DNA from: JAFNGF01 sp964567045
GTDB taxonomy: Bacteria; Planctomycetota; Phycisphaerae; Sedimentisphaerales; Anaerobacaceae
Assembly (NCBI GenBank): GCA_964567045.1
Contig: CAZMLE010000003.1
Location: 59,212-123,211, forward strand
Length of the DNA: 64,000 nucleotides
Direction of reading: 5' to 3'
Both the position numbers and the translations under genes were made by a program. Shown here in pieces: positions 17,801 to 25,342 of the stretch; within the stretch, counting starts at the first letter, position 1; every line of letters begins with the position of its first letter. The notes under the pieces are model-generated. The model was given only the letters and a program-made list of their open reading frames with translations. It had not been told where the DNA came from and did no database searches.

Positions 17801-18586
17801 CTACCTTACTATACCGGTTGCCGTTCGAAGCATATCGTCCCCAGCCTTTATTGTCCGGGAGTTTGTCTCGTATGCTCGCTCAGCGGCTATGAGGTTGACA
17901 AGCTCGGTTACCATCTGGACGTTGGATTTTTCCAGGAATCCCGATTGGATCGAGCCAAAACCACTTTCTCCTGCCGTGCCGGTTGTGGGCGTGCCGCTGG
18001 CTGCATTCTCTGCCAGCAAATTGTCTCCTTCGCTGGACAGACCCGACGGATTAGGGAATCGGACTAATGTAATAGTGCCCACCACGGATGTGGTTCCAGC
18101 TGCGTCAGTAACATTGACGCCGCCGTCTTTTCCGATATCAATAGAGGTAGCATCTATTGGAACGCTAATGGCTGGTTCTATCGGATATCCTGTGGTGCTA
18201 ACCAGTTGGCCGTTGGCATTTGTCTGCAGCGCGCCGTCACGGGTGTACCTGATGTCGCCGTTGGGTAAAGTTACCTGAAAGAACCCGTCGCCTCTAATCG
18301 CTATGTCGAGTTTTCTGCCGGTATTTTGAAACTCTCCGGGAGTAAAGACCTTTGTAGTCGAAGCGGCACGGACTCCGCTGCCTATCTCCAGGCCGCCGGG
18401 CGAATTTATACCGGCAGCTACTTCCGTGCCGGATTCCCTGAGCTTTTCATAGAGCAAATCTTGAAAGTCAATTTGGCTCCGCTTGAAACCTGTGGTGTTG
18501 ATGTTGGCCAGATTATTGGCGATCACATCGACCAGCATTTGCTGGGCCGTCATACCTGTTGCTGCCGTAGAAAATGCTCTTAACAT
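17801..18586 (-). CDS. flgG: Flagellar distal rod protein FlgG
   Basis: The product of about 261 residues starts MLRAFSTAATGMTAQQMLVD and has the rod signature NNLANINTTGFKRSQIDFQD. It ends with the C-terminal EKSNVQMVTELVNLIAAERA motif. It builds the distal rod. The ATG at 18586 is preceded by AGGAG nine bases upstream, which decides the start over longer upstream frames. It lies directly before flgA. Confidence 0.97.
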   Translation of the reverse strand: MLRAFSTAATGMTAQQMLVDVIANNLANINTTGFKRSQIDFQDLLYEKLRESGTEVAAGINSPGGLEIGSGVRAASTTKVFTPGEFQNTGRKLDIAIRGDGFFQVTLPNGDIRYTRDGALQTNANGQLVSTTGYPIEPAISVPIDATSIDIGKDGGVNVTDAAGTTSVVGTITLVRFPNPSGLSSEGDNLLAENAASGTPTTGTAGESGFGSIQSGFLEKSNVQMVTELVNLIAAERAYETNSRTIKAGDDMLRTATGIVR

Positions 18587-18612
18587 ACCATTTTTCTCCT
18601 GATTTGCAACGG

Positions 18613-18652
18613 TCATCCCCCTGCTTTCTTGCGAAAGCAAGAAGGGGGGCAA
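18613..18652. repeat. Hairpin-forming repeat between flgF and flgG
   Basis: CCCCCTGCTTTC and GAAAGCAAGAAGGGGG flank TTGC, an imperfect long stem. It lies in the 71-base flgF-flgG gap and resembles the other GC-rich dispersed palindromes. Confidence 0.6.
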
Positions 18653-18657
18653 AAGCA

Positions 18658-19389
18658 CTAGCCTGTGGCTACACTGAGTATGCTGCTGGAAGCTTCTTTT
18701 TGAGCTGTGATGAATTTCATATTCGCTTCGTAAAGTCTGGATACAATTATCATATTTACCAGCTCGTCAATCATCTTGACATTGGATGCTTCCTGATAGC
18801 CTTGTTTGACGACGATATTTTCGGCGACAATCGCCTGTATATCTTCTGGCATCCTGTAGCAGCCTGCGCCGACAGGCACGAGTTTTCCTTGGTTGTCTGC
18901 GAAATCTACTAATCTGAATTTGCCTATAGCTGTTCCAGCCGCGCCGATACTACCGTCACCGGTGACGTTTAGCTGCGAAGCTCCAATAGTAGTTGGCACC
19001 GTGATTGGTCCCGCCTGGCCAGCTACAATCTTGCCGTCAGAATTCACAATCTGGCTATTCTGATTAACATGGAATGTACCATTGCGGGTATAAAGCGGCC
19101 CTTCTGGCGTCTCTATAACGAAGAATCCTTTGCCGAAAAGTGCAAAATCTAATGGGCGTCCCGTCTCGATGATGTGGCCTTGCGAAAAATCAAAGACTGC
19201 TTCAGAGGTGACTGCACCCTCGGTTTGTTCCTCGGCACCAGCTTGCTGAGCTTTGAGAGTCTCAGTGAAAACGCTGCACCTGCGCTTATAGCCGGCCGTG
19301 CTTACGTTGGCCAGATTATGCGCAATGATATCGAAGTCCTGTAGTAACGCATCTACACTGGCGCTGATTTGTTCTATGCTATCTGGCAT
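18658..19389 (-). CDS. flgF: Flagellar proximal rod protein, FlgF-like
   Basis: The product of about 243 residues has the rod/hook family N-terminus (IIAHNLANVSTAGYKRRCS), a central FALFGKGFFVIETPEGPLYT and a C-terminal EASNVKMIDELVNMIIVSRL. Position immediately before flgG identifies it as the FlgF-type rod protein rather than hook. Start at ATG 19389; it overlaps the end of the PilZ-like gene by 11 bases, indicating translational coupling. Confidence 0.9.
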   Translation of the reverse strand: MPDSIEQISASVDALLQDFDIIAHNLANVSTAGYKRRCSVFTETLKAQQAGAEEQTEGAVTSEAVFDFSQGHIIETGRPLDFALFGKGFFVIETPEGPLYTRNGTFHVNQNSQIVNSDGKIVAGQAGPITVPTTIGASQLNVTGDGSIGAAGTAIGKFRLVDFADNQGKLVPVGAGCYRMPEDIQAIVAENIVVKQGYQEASNVKMIDELVNMIIVSRLYEANMKFITAQKEASSSILSVATG

Positions 19390-20716
19390 TTTCGCGTCCT
19401 TGCGTGGTTGCAGATTCGGCAAGTTCCTGTTCTGCTACCTGCTTGCTGTCGTCAGGTGCCAGAGTCTTTTTGCCTTGGTCACCTGTTCTCGGCGAAGCTG
19501 CATTGGTAGCACGAATCATTTCGTCAACGTCTGAGTCATTGAGTCCGACCAATTCCACTGCTATTGACAGACCATTTTCTGTGGCTTTGGTGTGCCTGAC
19601 CAATCCGATATCTTGCACTATCTTTGACGGCACAGTTTTGCGTGTTTTTGGCGGAGATTGGTCTGGATTTTCCTGTTCATGCAGCCCAAATATTACCAAC
19701 ACTCTATCGCCGACCTTAGCTTTTAGCGGCGCCTCTACGCGCAGACCCGGCCCGGCCAACTCAGTAACAACGGCAGGTATAAATTCAGGTGCTCCCCAGG
19801 AACCCTTCGACAAGCTCAGGGGAGGCTCTGAATGAGCCTTGGCCGAAGCCCCTGTTACTTTAGAACCGTTTTTCCTACTGTGATTGATGGTCTGTGGCAG
19901 CGTTCTTGCGAACGGAAAATGCGCGATAAGGGCGGGTCTGTTTACCGGGACACGCAGAAAACGCCGGCGATTGACGAACCTCACATTCTCACTGTGATTG
20001 AAGGCTAATATGTCACCATCGCACTTAATCACGGAAGTATCAAATTCCAGAACCGAGGCGCCGAAATAATATCGCATACGCCAGTATTCGCCCGGCGTAC
20101 TTTGTACCGGCATTGCTAACCTGACTACAAGCTCACCCTCGGTGTTCTTTAGCACGATGGACTCGATGCTTGCCGAACTACGGGCTTTGCGGCGAGTGAC
20201 ATGAATGGTTTTGCCTATCGGGATTTGCCGGCTGTTCAGTTTCTTCGGATTGGTGGGTGAGCCGACAGAACTGGCAGGCTGAAAGCCGAGCTTTTCACGC
20301 AGGAAGGAAAGCCCAGCTCTTAACTGGTCGGTTTCTTCAGATGGAGGCTTTCTCGCGAGTCTTTCTTCCATCAGTCTGGCCGCACCGCCATCAAATGCGT
20401 CCTGCATGGTGAAAATGGCGTTACGTTGTTTGAGCCGACTTTTGCTGACCACGTCGCGGAGAATTTGGCGTTCGCGCGTGCTCAGACCTCTTTTTTCGGC
20501 CTGTTCAAAAAACAACTGCTCGGCAATTCTTCGCTCCTCCACCACTCGATTGTAACTGACCCAGAAAAGCAGGCCGACCAACAGAGTCAACCCTGTAATC
20601 GCGGCTATTAGAAACAAGTGCTCACTCAGAAAGCTTGTGTTGAAGCGCCTTGTAGCTTCCCACCGCTCAAGCGGCGTCAGCGCTAGAAAAATGCTGTTTA
20701 ACGTTTCTGTGACCAT
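19379..20716 (-). CDS. Membrane-anchored PilZ-domain-like protein (putative flagellar brake)
   Basis: The 445-residue protein has one transmembrane segment at about 34-54 (LFLIAAITGLTLLVGLLFWV) and a charged helical region to about 170. Then comes a YcgR-like beta region (TIHVTRRKARSSASIESIVL) and a PilZ-like domain. The c-di-GMP motif RxxxR is present as RRRFLRVPV (about 253-261). The second motif, normally (D/N)xSxxG, is degraded to TELAGPGLRVEA. A family A palindrome inserts SEPPLSLSKGSWG between the two motifs. Its place between flgE and flgF suggests it couples c-di-GMP or envelope state to flagellar function. Binding is uncertain because the second motif is altered. Confidence 0.7.
   Translation of the reverse strand: MVTETLNSIFLALTPLERWEATRRFNTSFLSEHLFLIAAITGLTLLVGLLFWVSYNRVVEERRIAEQLFFEQAEKRGLSTRERQILRDVVSKSRLKQRNAIFTMQDAFDGGAARLMEERLARKPPSEETDQLRAGLSFLREKLGFQPASSVGSPTNPKKLNSRQIPIGKTIHVTRRKARSSASIESIVLKNTEGELVVRLAMPVQSTPGEYWRMRYYFGASVLEFDTSVIKCDGDILAFNHSENVRFVNRRRFLRVPVNRPALIAHFPFARTLPQTINHSRKNGSKVTGASAKAHSEPPLSLSKGSWGAPEFIPAVVTELAGPGLRVEAPLKAKVGDRVLVIFGLHEQENPDQSPPKTRKTVPSKIVQDIGLVRHTKATENGLSIAVELVGLNDSDVDEMIRATNAASPRTGDQGKKTLAPDDSKQVAEQELAESATTQGRENAR
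19801..19850. repeat. Family A palindrome inside the PilZ-like gene
   Basis: CCCTTCGACAAGCTCAGG faces CTCTGAATGAGCCTTGG and then CCGAAG. Read on the minus strand it gives PLSLSKGS, like the flgA copy. Confidence 0.75.
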
Positions 20717-20731
20717 AGCTGTCGTAGTCTA

Positions 20732-22411
20732 CTACCTGATAAGGTTGCTCAATTCTTGCAGGATAGCATTGGCGACTCTTATAGTTCTGGCATTAGCCTG
20801 AAAGCCGTTTTGGGCTTCAATCAGATTCACAAATTCGGTTGCCACATCTGTGTTGGATTTTTCCAGTGCCCCACCGTGAACTGTGCCCGCACCGCCAGTC
20901 AGGGCCTGGGTGGCGACCGCTTCTCCAGAGTTGACTGAAGAAGTGAAGTACCCGCTGCCTATGTTTTCCAGACCGGACGGGTTCTGGAACAACGCTATTT
21001 GCAGGACAGCGATGTTTTTCTTGACGCCATTGGAGAACGCGCCGACAACCATGCCTTCGCTATTGACTGATACTCCTGCAAGTCTGCCTGCGCCATAACC
21101 GTCCTGCTCTCTGGCTACAGCAGTAGAACTTCCGGCAAACTGGGTTAGGCCGTCAAACTTGCCCACGGTGCCCAGTTCCAATCGCATGGCTTGCGGGTTC
21201 GCAGTGTCATGTGCAAATGTTATTACAAACTGGGCTGGGTTGGAGCTACCCAAGCCGGTAAAGGAACCATCGCGGGCGTCAAAAGTTATACCTTCGATTC
21301 GCCTATCCGCTGCGGCTATCTGGTTGATATTGCCGGTGATGGTGGTCAACACCATATCCCAGGTGTTGGTAGTACCCGTTCGGACAAACGCAGCGGTGAG
21401 AACGTGTTTAGCTCCCTGGGAGTCGTAGACTGTAATATTAACACTCTTGACTTCTTCCCCACCGACAGTCGTTATCTCGAAGTACCCCGGCGTCGTCAGC
21501 GAATCAGTACCGCTGGCCGTTTTCTGGTATGCCAACTGGATGTCTGTTCGGCTATAACCGCTTGAGTCGTCTGTTATGCTTATCTGGCCGTTCACTAAAG
21601 ACGCAGTTGCGCCACTAAGAACGTTTGTGTTAAGATAGTTAATCAGTTCGCCGAGAGTCGTATTCCCGTCGATCCCGGCAAACGAGTCACTTATTGTAGT
21701 TCCATCTGGCTGAAAACCTGTGATAGTAATCGATGCGGTCTCACCTGGACCAAAACTTCCGCTGAATTGGTCGAGTTGGTCAATTTCTGTGACCCCCGTA
21801 GCTGTCGTACCACCATTATAGGTGTATGTTATGTTCGATGATATTGCCTGTGTTTGGGCCGATGATGAGGCGTCGGCACTCAGATTGCCGGAGACTATAA
21901 TTTTGGAGGTGGTGTTTGCCGGCATCGCGGCATCGTATGGCACGTGAATATTGCTGTCACCGGGAATCTGAAAGCCCTCCACTTCGCCCACCGAACCAAG
22001 GCGCTGGACACGATAGCCGGTCGCAGGGTCAACCAGAGTGGAGTTTTCGTCAACCGCAAAAGCCCCGGCACGGCTATAAATGCTCTGTTGGCCGTCGCTG
22101 AAGACGAAATAACCTTCTCCTTCGATAGCCAAATCAAGAGGGTTGCCTGTGTTTACGATGTTGCCTTGCGACATGTTAGGTGATATACCGCTTATCGCGA
22201 CGCCGCTACCCATATACTGTGGGTTGGTGCCGCCGATGTTTGCCGTAGGCTGCGATGCCTTTTTTATCGTCTCACTGAGCAACTCAGAGAAGGTTATTCT
22301 GCTGGCCTTAAAAGCGGTGCTGTTGACATTGGCAAGGTTGTTGCCGGCGATGTCGAGCATTTTTTGGTGGGCCTGCAGCCCTGTGACTCCGGATGACAAC
22401 GCGAAACTCAT
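20732..22411 (-). CDS. flgE: Flagellar hook protein FlgE
   Basis: The 559-residue protein begins MSFALSSGVTGLQAHQKMLD with the motif NNLANVNSTAFKASRITFSE. It ends with the hook C-terminus (EKSNTDVATEFVNLIEAQNG). The central insert (about 190-330) is the surface domain D2-like region. It forms the external hook. Start at ATG 22411, preceded by AAGGAG. It follows flgD by 67 bases. Confidence 0.97.
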   Translation of the reverse strand: MSFALSSGVTGLQAHQKMLDIAGNNLANVNSTAFKASRITFSELLSETIKKASQPTANIGGTNPQYMGSGVAISGISPNMSQGNIVNTGNPLDLAIEGEGYFVFSDGQQSIYSRAGAFAVDENSTLVDPATGYRVQRLGSVGEVEGFQIPGDSNIHVPYDAAMPANTTSKIIVSGNLSADASSSAQTQAISSNITYTYNGGTTATGVTEIDQLDQFSGSFGPGETASITITGFQPDGTTISDSFAGIDGNTTLGELINYLNTNVLSGATASLVNGQISITDDSSGYSRTDIQLAYQKTASGTDSLTTPGYFEITTVGGEEVKSVNITVYDSQGAKHVLTAAFVRTGTTNTWDMVLTTITGNINQIAAADRRIEGITFDARDGSFTGLGSSNPAQFVITFAHDTANPQAMRLELGTVGKFDGLTQFAGSSTAVAREQDGYGAGRLAGVSVNSEGMVVGAFSNGVKKNIAVLQIALFQNPSGLENIGSGYFTSSVNSGEAVATQALTGGAGTVHGGALEKSNTDVATEFVNLIEAQNGFQANARTIRVANAILQELSNLIR

Positions 22412-22478
22412 TTCTACTTCTCCTTAATACTGAAAACGCCGATCTCGATCTCCAATAAGCGCGATCCCCACTTGATTT

Positions 22479-22862
22479 TTAGCTGCCGACCGATATGACC
22501 TCATTTAAGGTGACTGGGTGTCCGTTCGCTACCAGAAGGATTTCGCCATCAACGCTGTTGTAGACTTGCCCAACGACGCCCCTCTGAGTCTCTTTGGTGC
22601 CTGTCTGGCTTTCTGTGAGAAATGAAATCTCCTTGCCGATCAATGAACTGGCATAGGTCCGCTCAACGGACGTAAGAATTCTTGCAAAGCCCGAGTTCAT
22701 TGTCTCGAGTTGCTGCAGTTGCGAGAGCTGGGCTAGTTGCGAGGCCATCTCCTTATTGTCAAGAGGCTCTAATGGGTTCTGGTTTTGCAGCTCTGCCACC
22801 AGAAGTTTCATATAATTCGTTTGAATGTCACTTGCCGTTGTTAATGCTGATATTGAATCCAT
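22479..22862 (-). CDS. flgD: Hook scaffolding protein FlgD (short form)
   Basis: The 127-residue protein contains the FlgD N-terminal signature YMKLLVAELQNQNPLEPLDN followed by MASQLAQLSQLQQLETMN. It lacks most of the C-terminal Fn3/tudor-like region of the enterobacterial protein, keeping only a short beta segment (GVVGQVYNSVDGEILLVANG). FlgD caps the growing hook. Start at ATG 22862, with GGAAGG upstream. It is the first gene of the minus-strand locus, about 100 bases after a sigma-54 promoter candidate. Confidence 0.94.
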   Translation of the reverse strand: MDSISALTTASDIQTNYMKLLVAELQNQNPLEPLDNKEMASQLAQLSQLQQLETMNSGFARILTSVERTYASSLIGKEISFLTESQTGTKETQRGVVGQVYNSVDGEILLVANGHPVTLNEVISVGS

Positions 22863-23419
22863 AGGTTTTACCTTCCAACAAGAGCCAAAATCTAAAAACT
22901 TCTTGAAGCATTACAGGTCAAAGCACCCCGACAAGTCGGGGTTGGCAACGCTCAACTGGCTAAGCAACTGGCGTGCCGCACCGCCATGCGTGATGCTTGC
23001 ACAGTATGTAACTTCCGCCTCCGGCGGACCTTAGGGCGGTCGAAAAATTCTGTGGCTGTCGGTAGAAGACTTTACAACAGGGCTTTGTAAAGGGACGAAT
23101 TTTCCTGTGAGCCAGAAAATTCTGCCGAGCTCTGTCGTGATGGTTCTGCTGATGTTTCTGTCTTGTTTCTATTGTCCTGACAATGTCGCCGAGTCCCATA
23201 AAAAGCCGGATCACTTTGCTGGAGATTCTGCCTTGTTTGTCTTCTTAAACCAGATAAGAGTGCGGCGAATCCAGCGGCCTGTTCGTCAATAGCAGCCCAC
23301 AATCGCGCAGGGCCGTCCCATAAAAGATTAAAGTTGTCTCTTTGCACGTGTCGATTTGTCGAGTATCTACGTGAAGCGAAAGTATTAGTGGGGGATAACA
23401 TCTATGACTCTGGGATGAG
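22863..23419. other. Divergent intergenic region between flgD and the sigma-54 regulator
   Basis: No convincing gene is seen. It holds a perfect CCCCGAC-AA-GTCGGGG palindrome at 22926-22941, a small CCGCC-TCC-GGCGG palindrome near 23017-23030 and the sigma-54 promoter facing flgD. Promoter elements for the rightward regulator gene could not be assigned. Confidence 0.6.
22963..22978 (-). promoter_or_regulatory. Sigma-54 promoter candidate for the flgD-flgE-rod operon
   Basis: The minus strand reads CGGCACGCCAGTTGCT: -24 GG and -12 GC at the required 12-base spacing, one mismatch from TGGCAC-N5-TTGC. It lies about 100 bases before the flgD start codon. Confidence 0.65.
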
Positions 23420-24907
23420 ATGAGTTTACTACGCAGGATTGTTGTAGTAAGCAAGCAGAGCGAACTTCAACAATTGGCTCAGCAGGTCGGCCAGGAAATC
23501 TTCGTGGCAGATGACCTTGCAGAAGCTTTGGATATTGTCGAGGCAGTGAATCCAGAGCTGACTGTCTTTGATGACAGCTTCACTCCAAGTCACATCCGGG
23601 AATTCCTCGATAAGCTTGTCCCTTCGGCAGGCTCAGGGCAAGCTCTGAGCGAAGTCGAAGGGACCGATAAAAATTCAAGAAATGTCCCTGTTGTAGTAAT
23701 TGGGGGCAGCGAAAATGATGCGGCGGCACGCACCCAGTTCATACAGATGGGGGCGTATGATTATGTGCAGAAAAGCACGGATTGTAGCCAACTCAGGCAA
23801 ATCGCAGCGAGCATAAAGAATAGGCCCGAAAGTAGCGGCGCCGACAAAAGCCCAAGTCCTTTCTTCGTTGACGAACGTGCTGCTGCTGTTTCTATGGTTG
23901 GCCGCAGCAGAGCGTTTGTCAAAACGCTGGGTATGATCAGACTTGTTGCCGCCAGCAAGTGTAATCCGGTTTTGATAGTGGGCGAAACTGGTACGGGCAA
24001 GGAGCTTGCGGCAAAGGCAGTACACACTTTGAGGTATCCCGACGGGCAGTTTGTAGCGGTAAATTGTGCGGCTCTGACCGCCAACCTTCTGGAAAGCGAG
24101 CTTTTTGGACATGTTAAGGGCTCTTTCACGAGCGCCGACCGCGAAAAAATAGGCCTATTGGAGATAGCCGGCGATGGATCTATCCTGCTTGACGAAATAG
24201 GTGAGATGCCGTCGGATCTGCAGGCAAAGCTGCTGCGTGTGCTGCAGGAGAAGACCTTCCGGAAAGTCGGCGGGCTCAGAGACATCCCTTGCAATGCCAC
24301 GATGATAGCTTCGAGCAACCGCAATCTATACAAAGAAATGAAGGCTAACCGGTTCCGGCGAGACTTATATTATCGTCTGAACATCTGTCCGGTTCTCATT
24401 GCCCCCTTGAGGTCACCCGATCGAAGAGAAGACATTCCACTTTTGGCTGAATATTTCTTCAAGACGTCGACCATTTGTCCGGGAAAAAGCCCCAAAATAA
24501 GCTGTCTGACGCACTTTGCCATGGAAGCTCTGGAAAAACACGACTGGCCTGGCAACGTTCGGGAGGTGCGAAATGTCATTGACCGAGCGATATTATTGGA
24601 AACGACAGACAAGATCGGCCTCAGCAGCATTATATTAGACTCGGCTGAGTGCGGTGAGTTTGCCGAGAGTCAATCCGGCGTCCAAATCAGGGACTTTTCA
24701 CTGGTAAAGGCCGAGCGTGAACTGATCGCTCGAGCATTGCAGGAAACAGGCTGGCAGAAGACCCAGGCTGCTACGCTTCTGGGCATAACACGAGCAACCC
24801 TCTACGCCAAGGTTAAGCAGTACAATATCAAAAAGGACTTATCCAGCCAGCAAGAGCCACAGCCCGATGTGCCGGCGTTATCTCACCTCCAGCCGGCGAT
24901 TGCTTGA
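23420..24907 (+). CDS. Sigma-54 dependent response regulator (NtrC family, FlrC/FlgR-like)
   Basis: The 495-residue protein has an N-terminal receiver (about 1-135, candidate phosphoacceptor in LTVFDDS), an AAA+ domain (about 160-390) and a C-terminal Fis-type HTH (WQKTQAATLLGITRATLYAK). Walker A is GETGTGKE and Walker B ILLDEIGEM. The sigma-54 contact loop, usually GAFTGA, reads GSFTSA (about residues 231-236), an unusual variant. A family A palindrome inserts SAGSGQALSEVEG between helix 3 and strand 4 of the receiver. It likely activates flagellar sigma-54 promoters such as those at 22963, 10449 and 25290. Confidence 0.92.
   Translation: MSLLRRIVVVSKQSELQQLAQQVGQEIFVADDLAEALDIVEAVNPELTVFDDSFTPSHIREFLDKLVPSAGSGQALSEVEGTDKNSRNVPVVVIGGSENDAAARTQFIQMGAYDYVQKSTDCSQLRQIAASIKNRPESSGADKSPSPFFVDERAAAVSMVGRSRAFVKTLGMIRLVAASKCNPVLIVGETGTGKELAAKAVHTLRYPDGQFVAVNCAALTANLLESELFGHVKGSFTSADREKIGLLEIAGDGSILLDEIGEMPSDLQAKLLRVLQEKTFRKVGGLRDIPCNATMIASSNRNLYKEMKANRFRRDLYYRLNICPVLIAPLRSPDRREDIPLLAEYFFKTSTICPGKSPKISCLTHFAMEALEKHDWPGNVREVRNVIDRAILLETTDKIGLSSIILDSAECGEFAESQSGVQIRDFSLVKAERELIARALQETGWQKTQAATLLGITRATLYAKVKQYNIKKDLSSQQEPQPDVPALSHLQPAIA
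23618..23664. repeat. Family A palindrome inside the first regulator gene
   Basis: GTCCCTTCG-GCAG-GCTCAG faces CTGAGC-GAAGT-CGAAGGGAC around GGCAAGCT, the most complete copy of the family. It encodes PSAGSGQALSEVEGT in frame. Confidence 0.85.
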
Positions 24908-24925
24908 TCCTGCACAAAGCAGAGT

Positions 24926-25029
24926 GCCTAAAGTGTTGAGTGACTAAAGTGCCTGAAGTTATAACTTTCAACTTTATCCGCCAGACGTATGGCGGATTAA
25001 GCTCACTTTAGGCACTTTAGAGCACTTCA
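24926..25029. repeat. AAAGTGCC-type inverted repeat after the first regulator gene
   Basis: CTAAAGTGCCTGAAGT is answered by ACTTTAGGCACTTTAGAG. Between them is the inner dyad TCCGCCAGACGTATGGCGGA. The whole can form one long hairpin and may act as a bidirectional transcription barrier. Confidence 0.6.
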
Positions 25030-25082
25030 GTGGCGATTAGCTCGATGTCACTTCCCAGCCGAACAGTCTGGTATCCCCTGCC

Positions 25083-25142
25083 TAACCCCGCAATACATTG
25101 CGGGGCTAACCGGTTAACCCCGCCATCAATATGGCGGGGTTC
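25083..25142. repeat. Family C double palindrome
   Basis: ACCCCGCAATACATTGCGGGG and CCCCGCCATCAATATGGCGG flank a TAACCGGTTA core. The same three-part structure recurs at 29197-29255 (in frame in a gene) and 39341-39402. Confidence 0.85.
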
Positions 25143-25289
25143 TGATAGCCTCTGCCCGTCAGACTATGTCAGAAAATCTATCGGCTCGTATAGAATCCTG
25201 ACGCCTTCCAACTGTAAATTTTCAATTTTCCATTGTCAATTTTAACCCTTATAGGCAAAAACCCCCACAGCGGAGGTTGCTGCGGGGTC

Positions 25290-25305
25290 TGGCACAATTG
25301 TTGCT
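25290..25305 (+). promoter_or_regulatory. Sigma-54 promoter
   Basis: TGGCACAATTGTTGCT is an exact match to TGGCAC-N5-TTGC. The predicted transcription start near 25315 lies about 28 bases before the ATG of the TPR gene, giving a short ordinary leader. Confidence 0.8.
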
Positions 25306-25342
25306 ACCATTCAGATGATTGTCAATTTGTAGCCGGGAATCT

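Larger units (their letters stand above)
24908..25289. other. Repeat-filled intergenic region
   Basis: No gene is seen. It begins with an AAAGTGCCTGAAGT/ACTTTAGGCACTTTAG repeat (24926-25029), followed by a family C palindrome (25083-25142). An A/T-rich AAATTTTCAATTTTCC stretch lies near 25214-25240, and a short CCCCCACAG/CTGCGGGG dyad comes before the sigma-54 promoter. Confidence 0.7.

Noticed and set aside
22960..23401. Minus-strand frames between flgD and the regulator
   Set aside because: Biased towards Arg, Gln and His with no start signal, overlapping the sigma-54 promoter; no FliK-like pattern.
25319..25342. TTG start of the TPR membrane gene just after the sigma-54 promoter
   Set aside because: It would lie only a few bases from the predicted transcription start; the ATG at 25343 is a better start.
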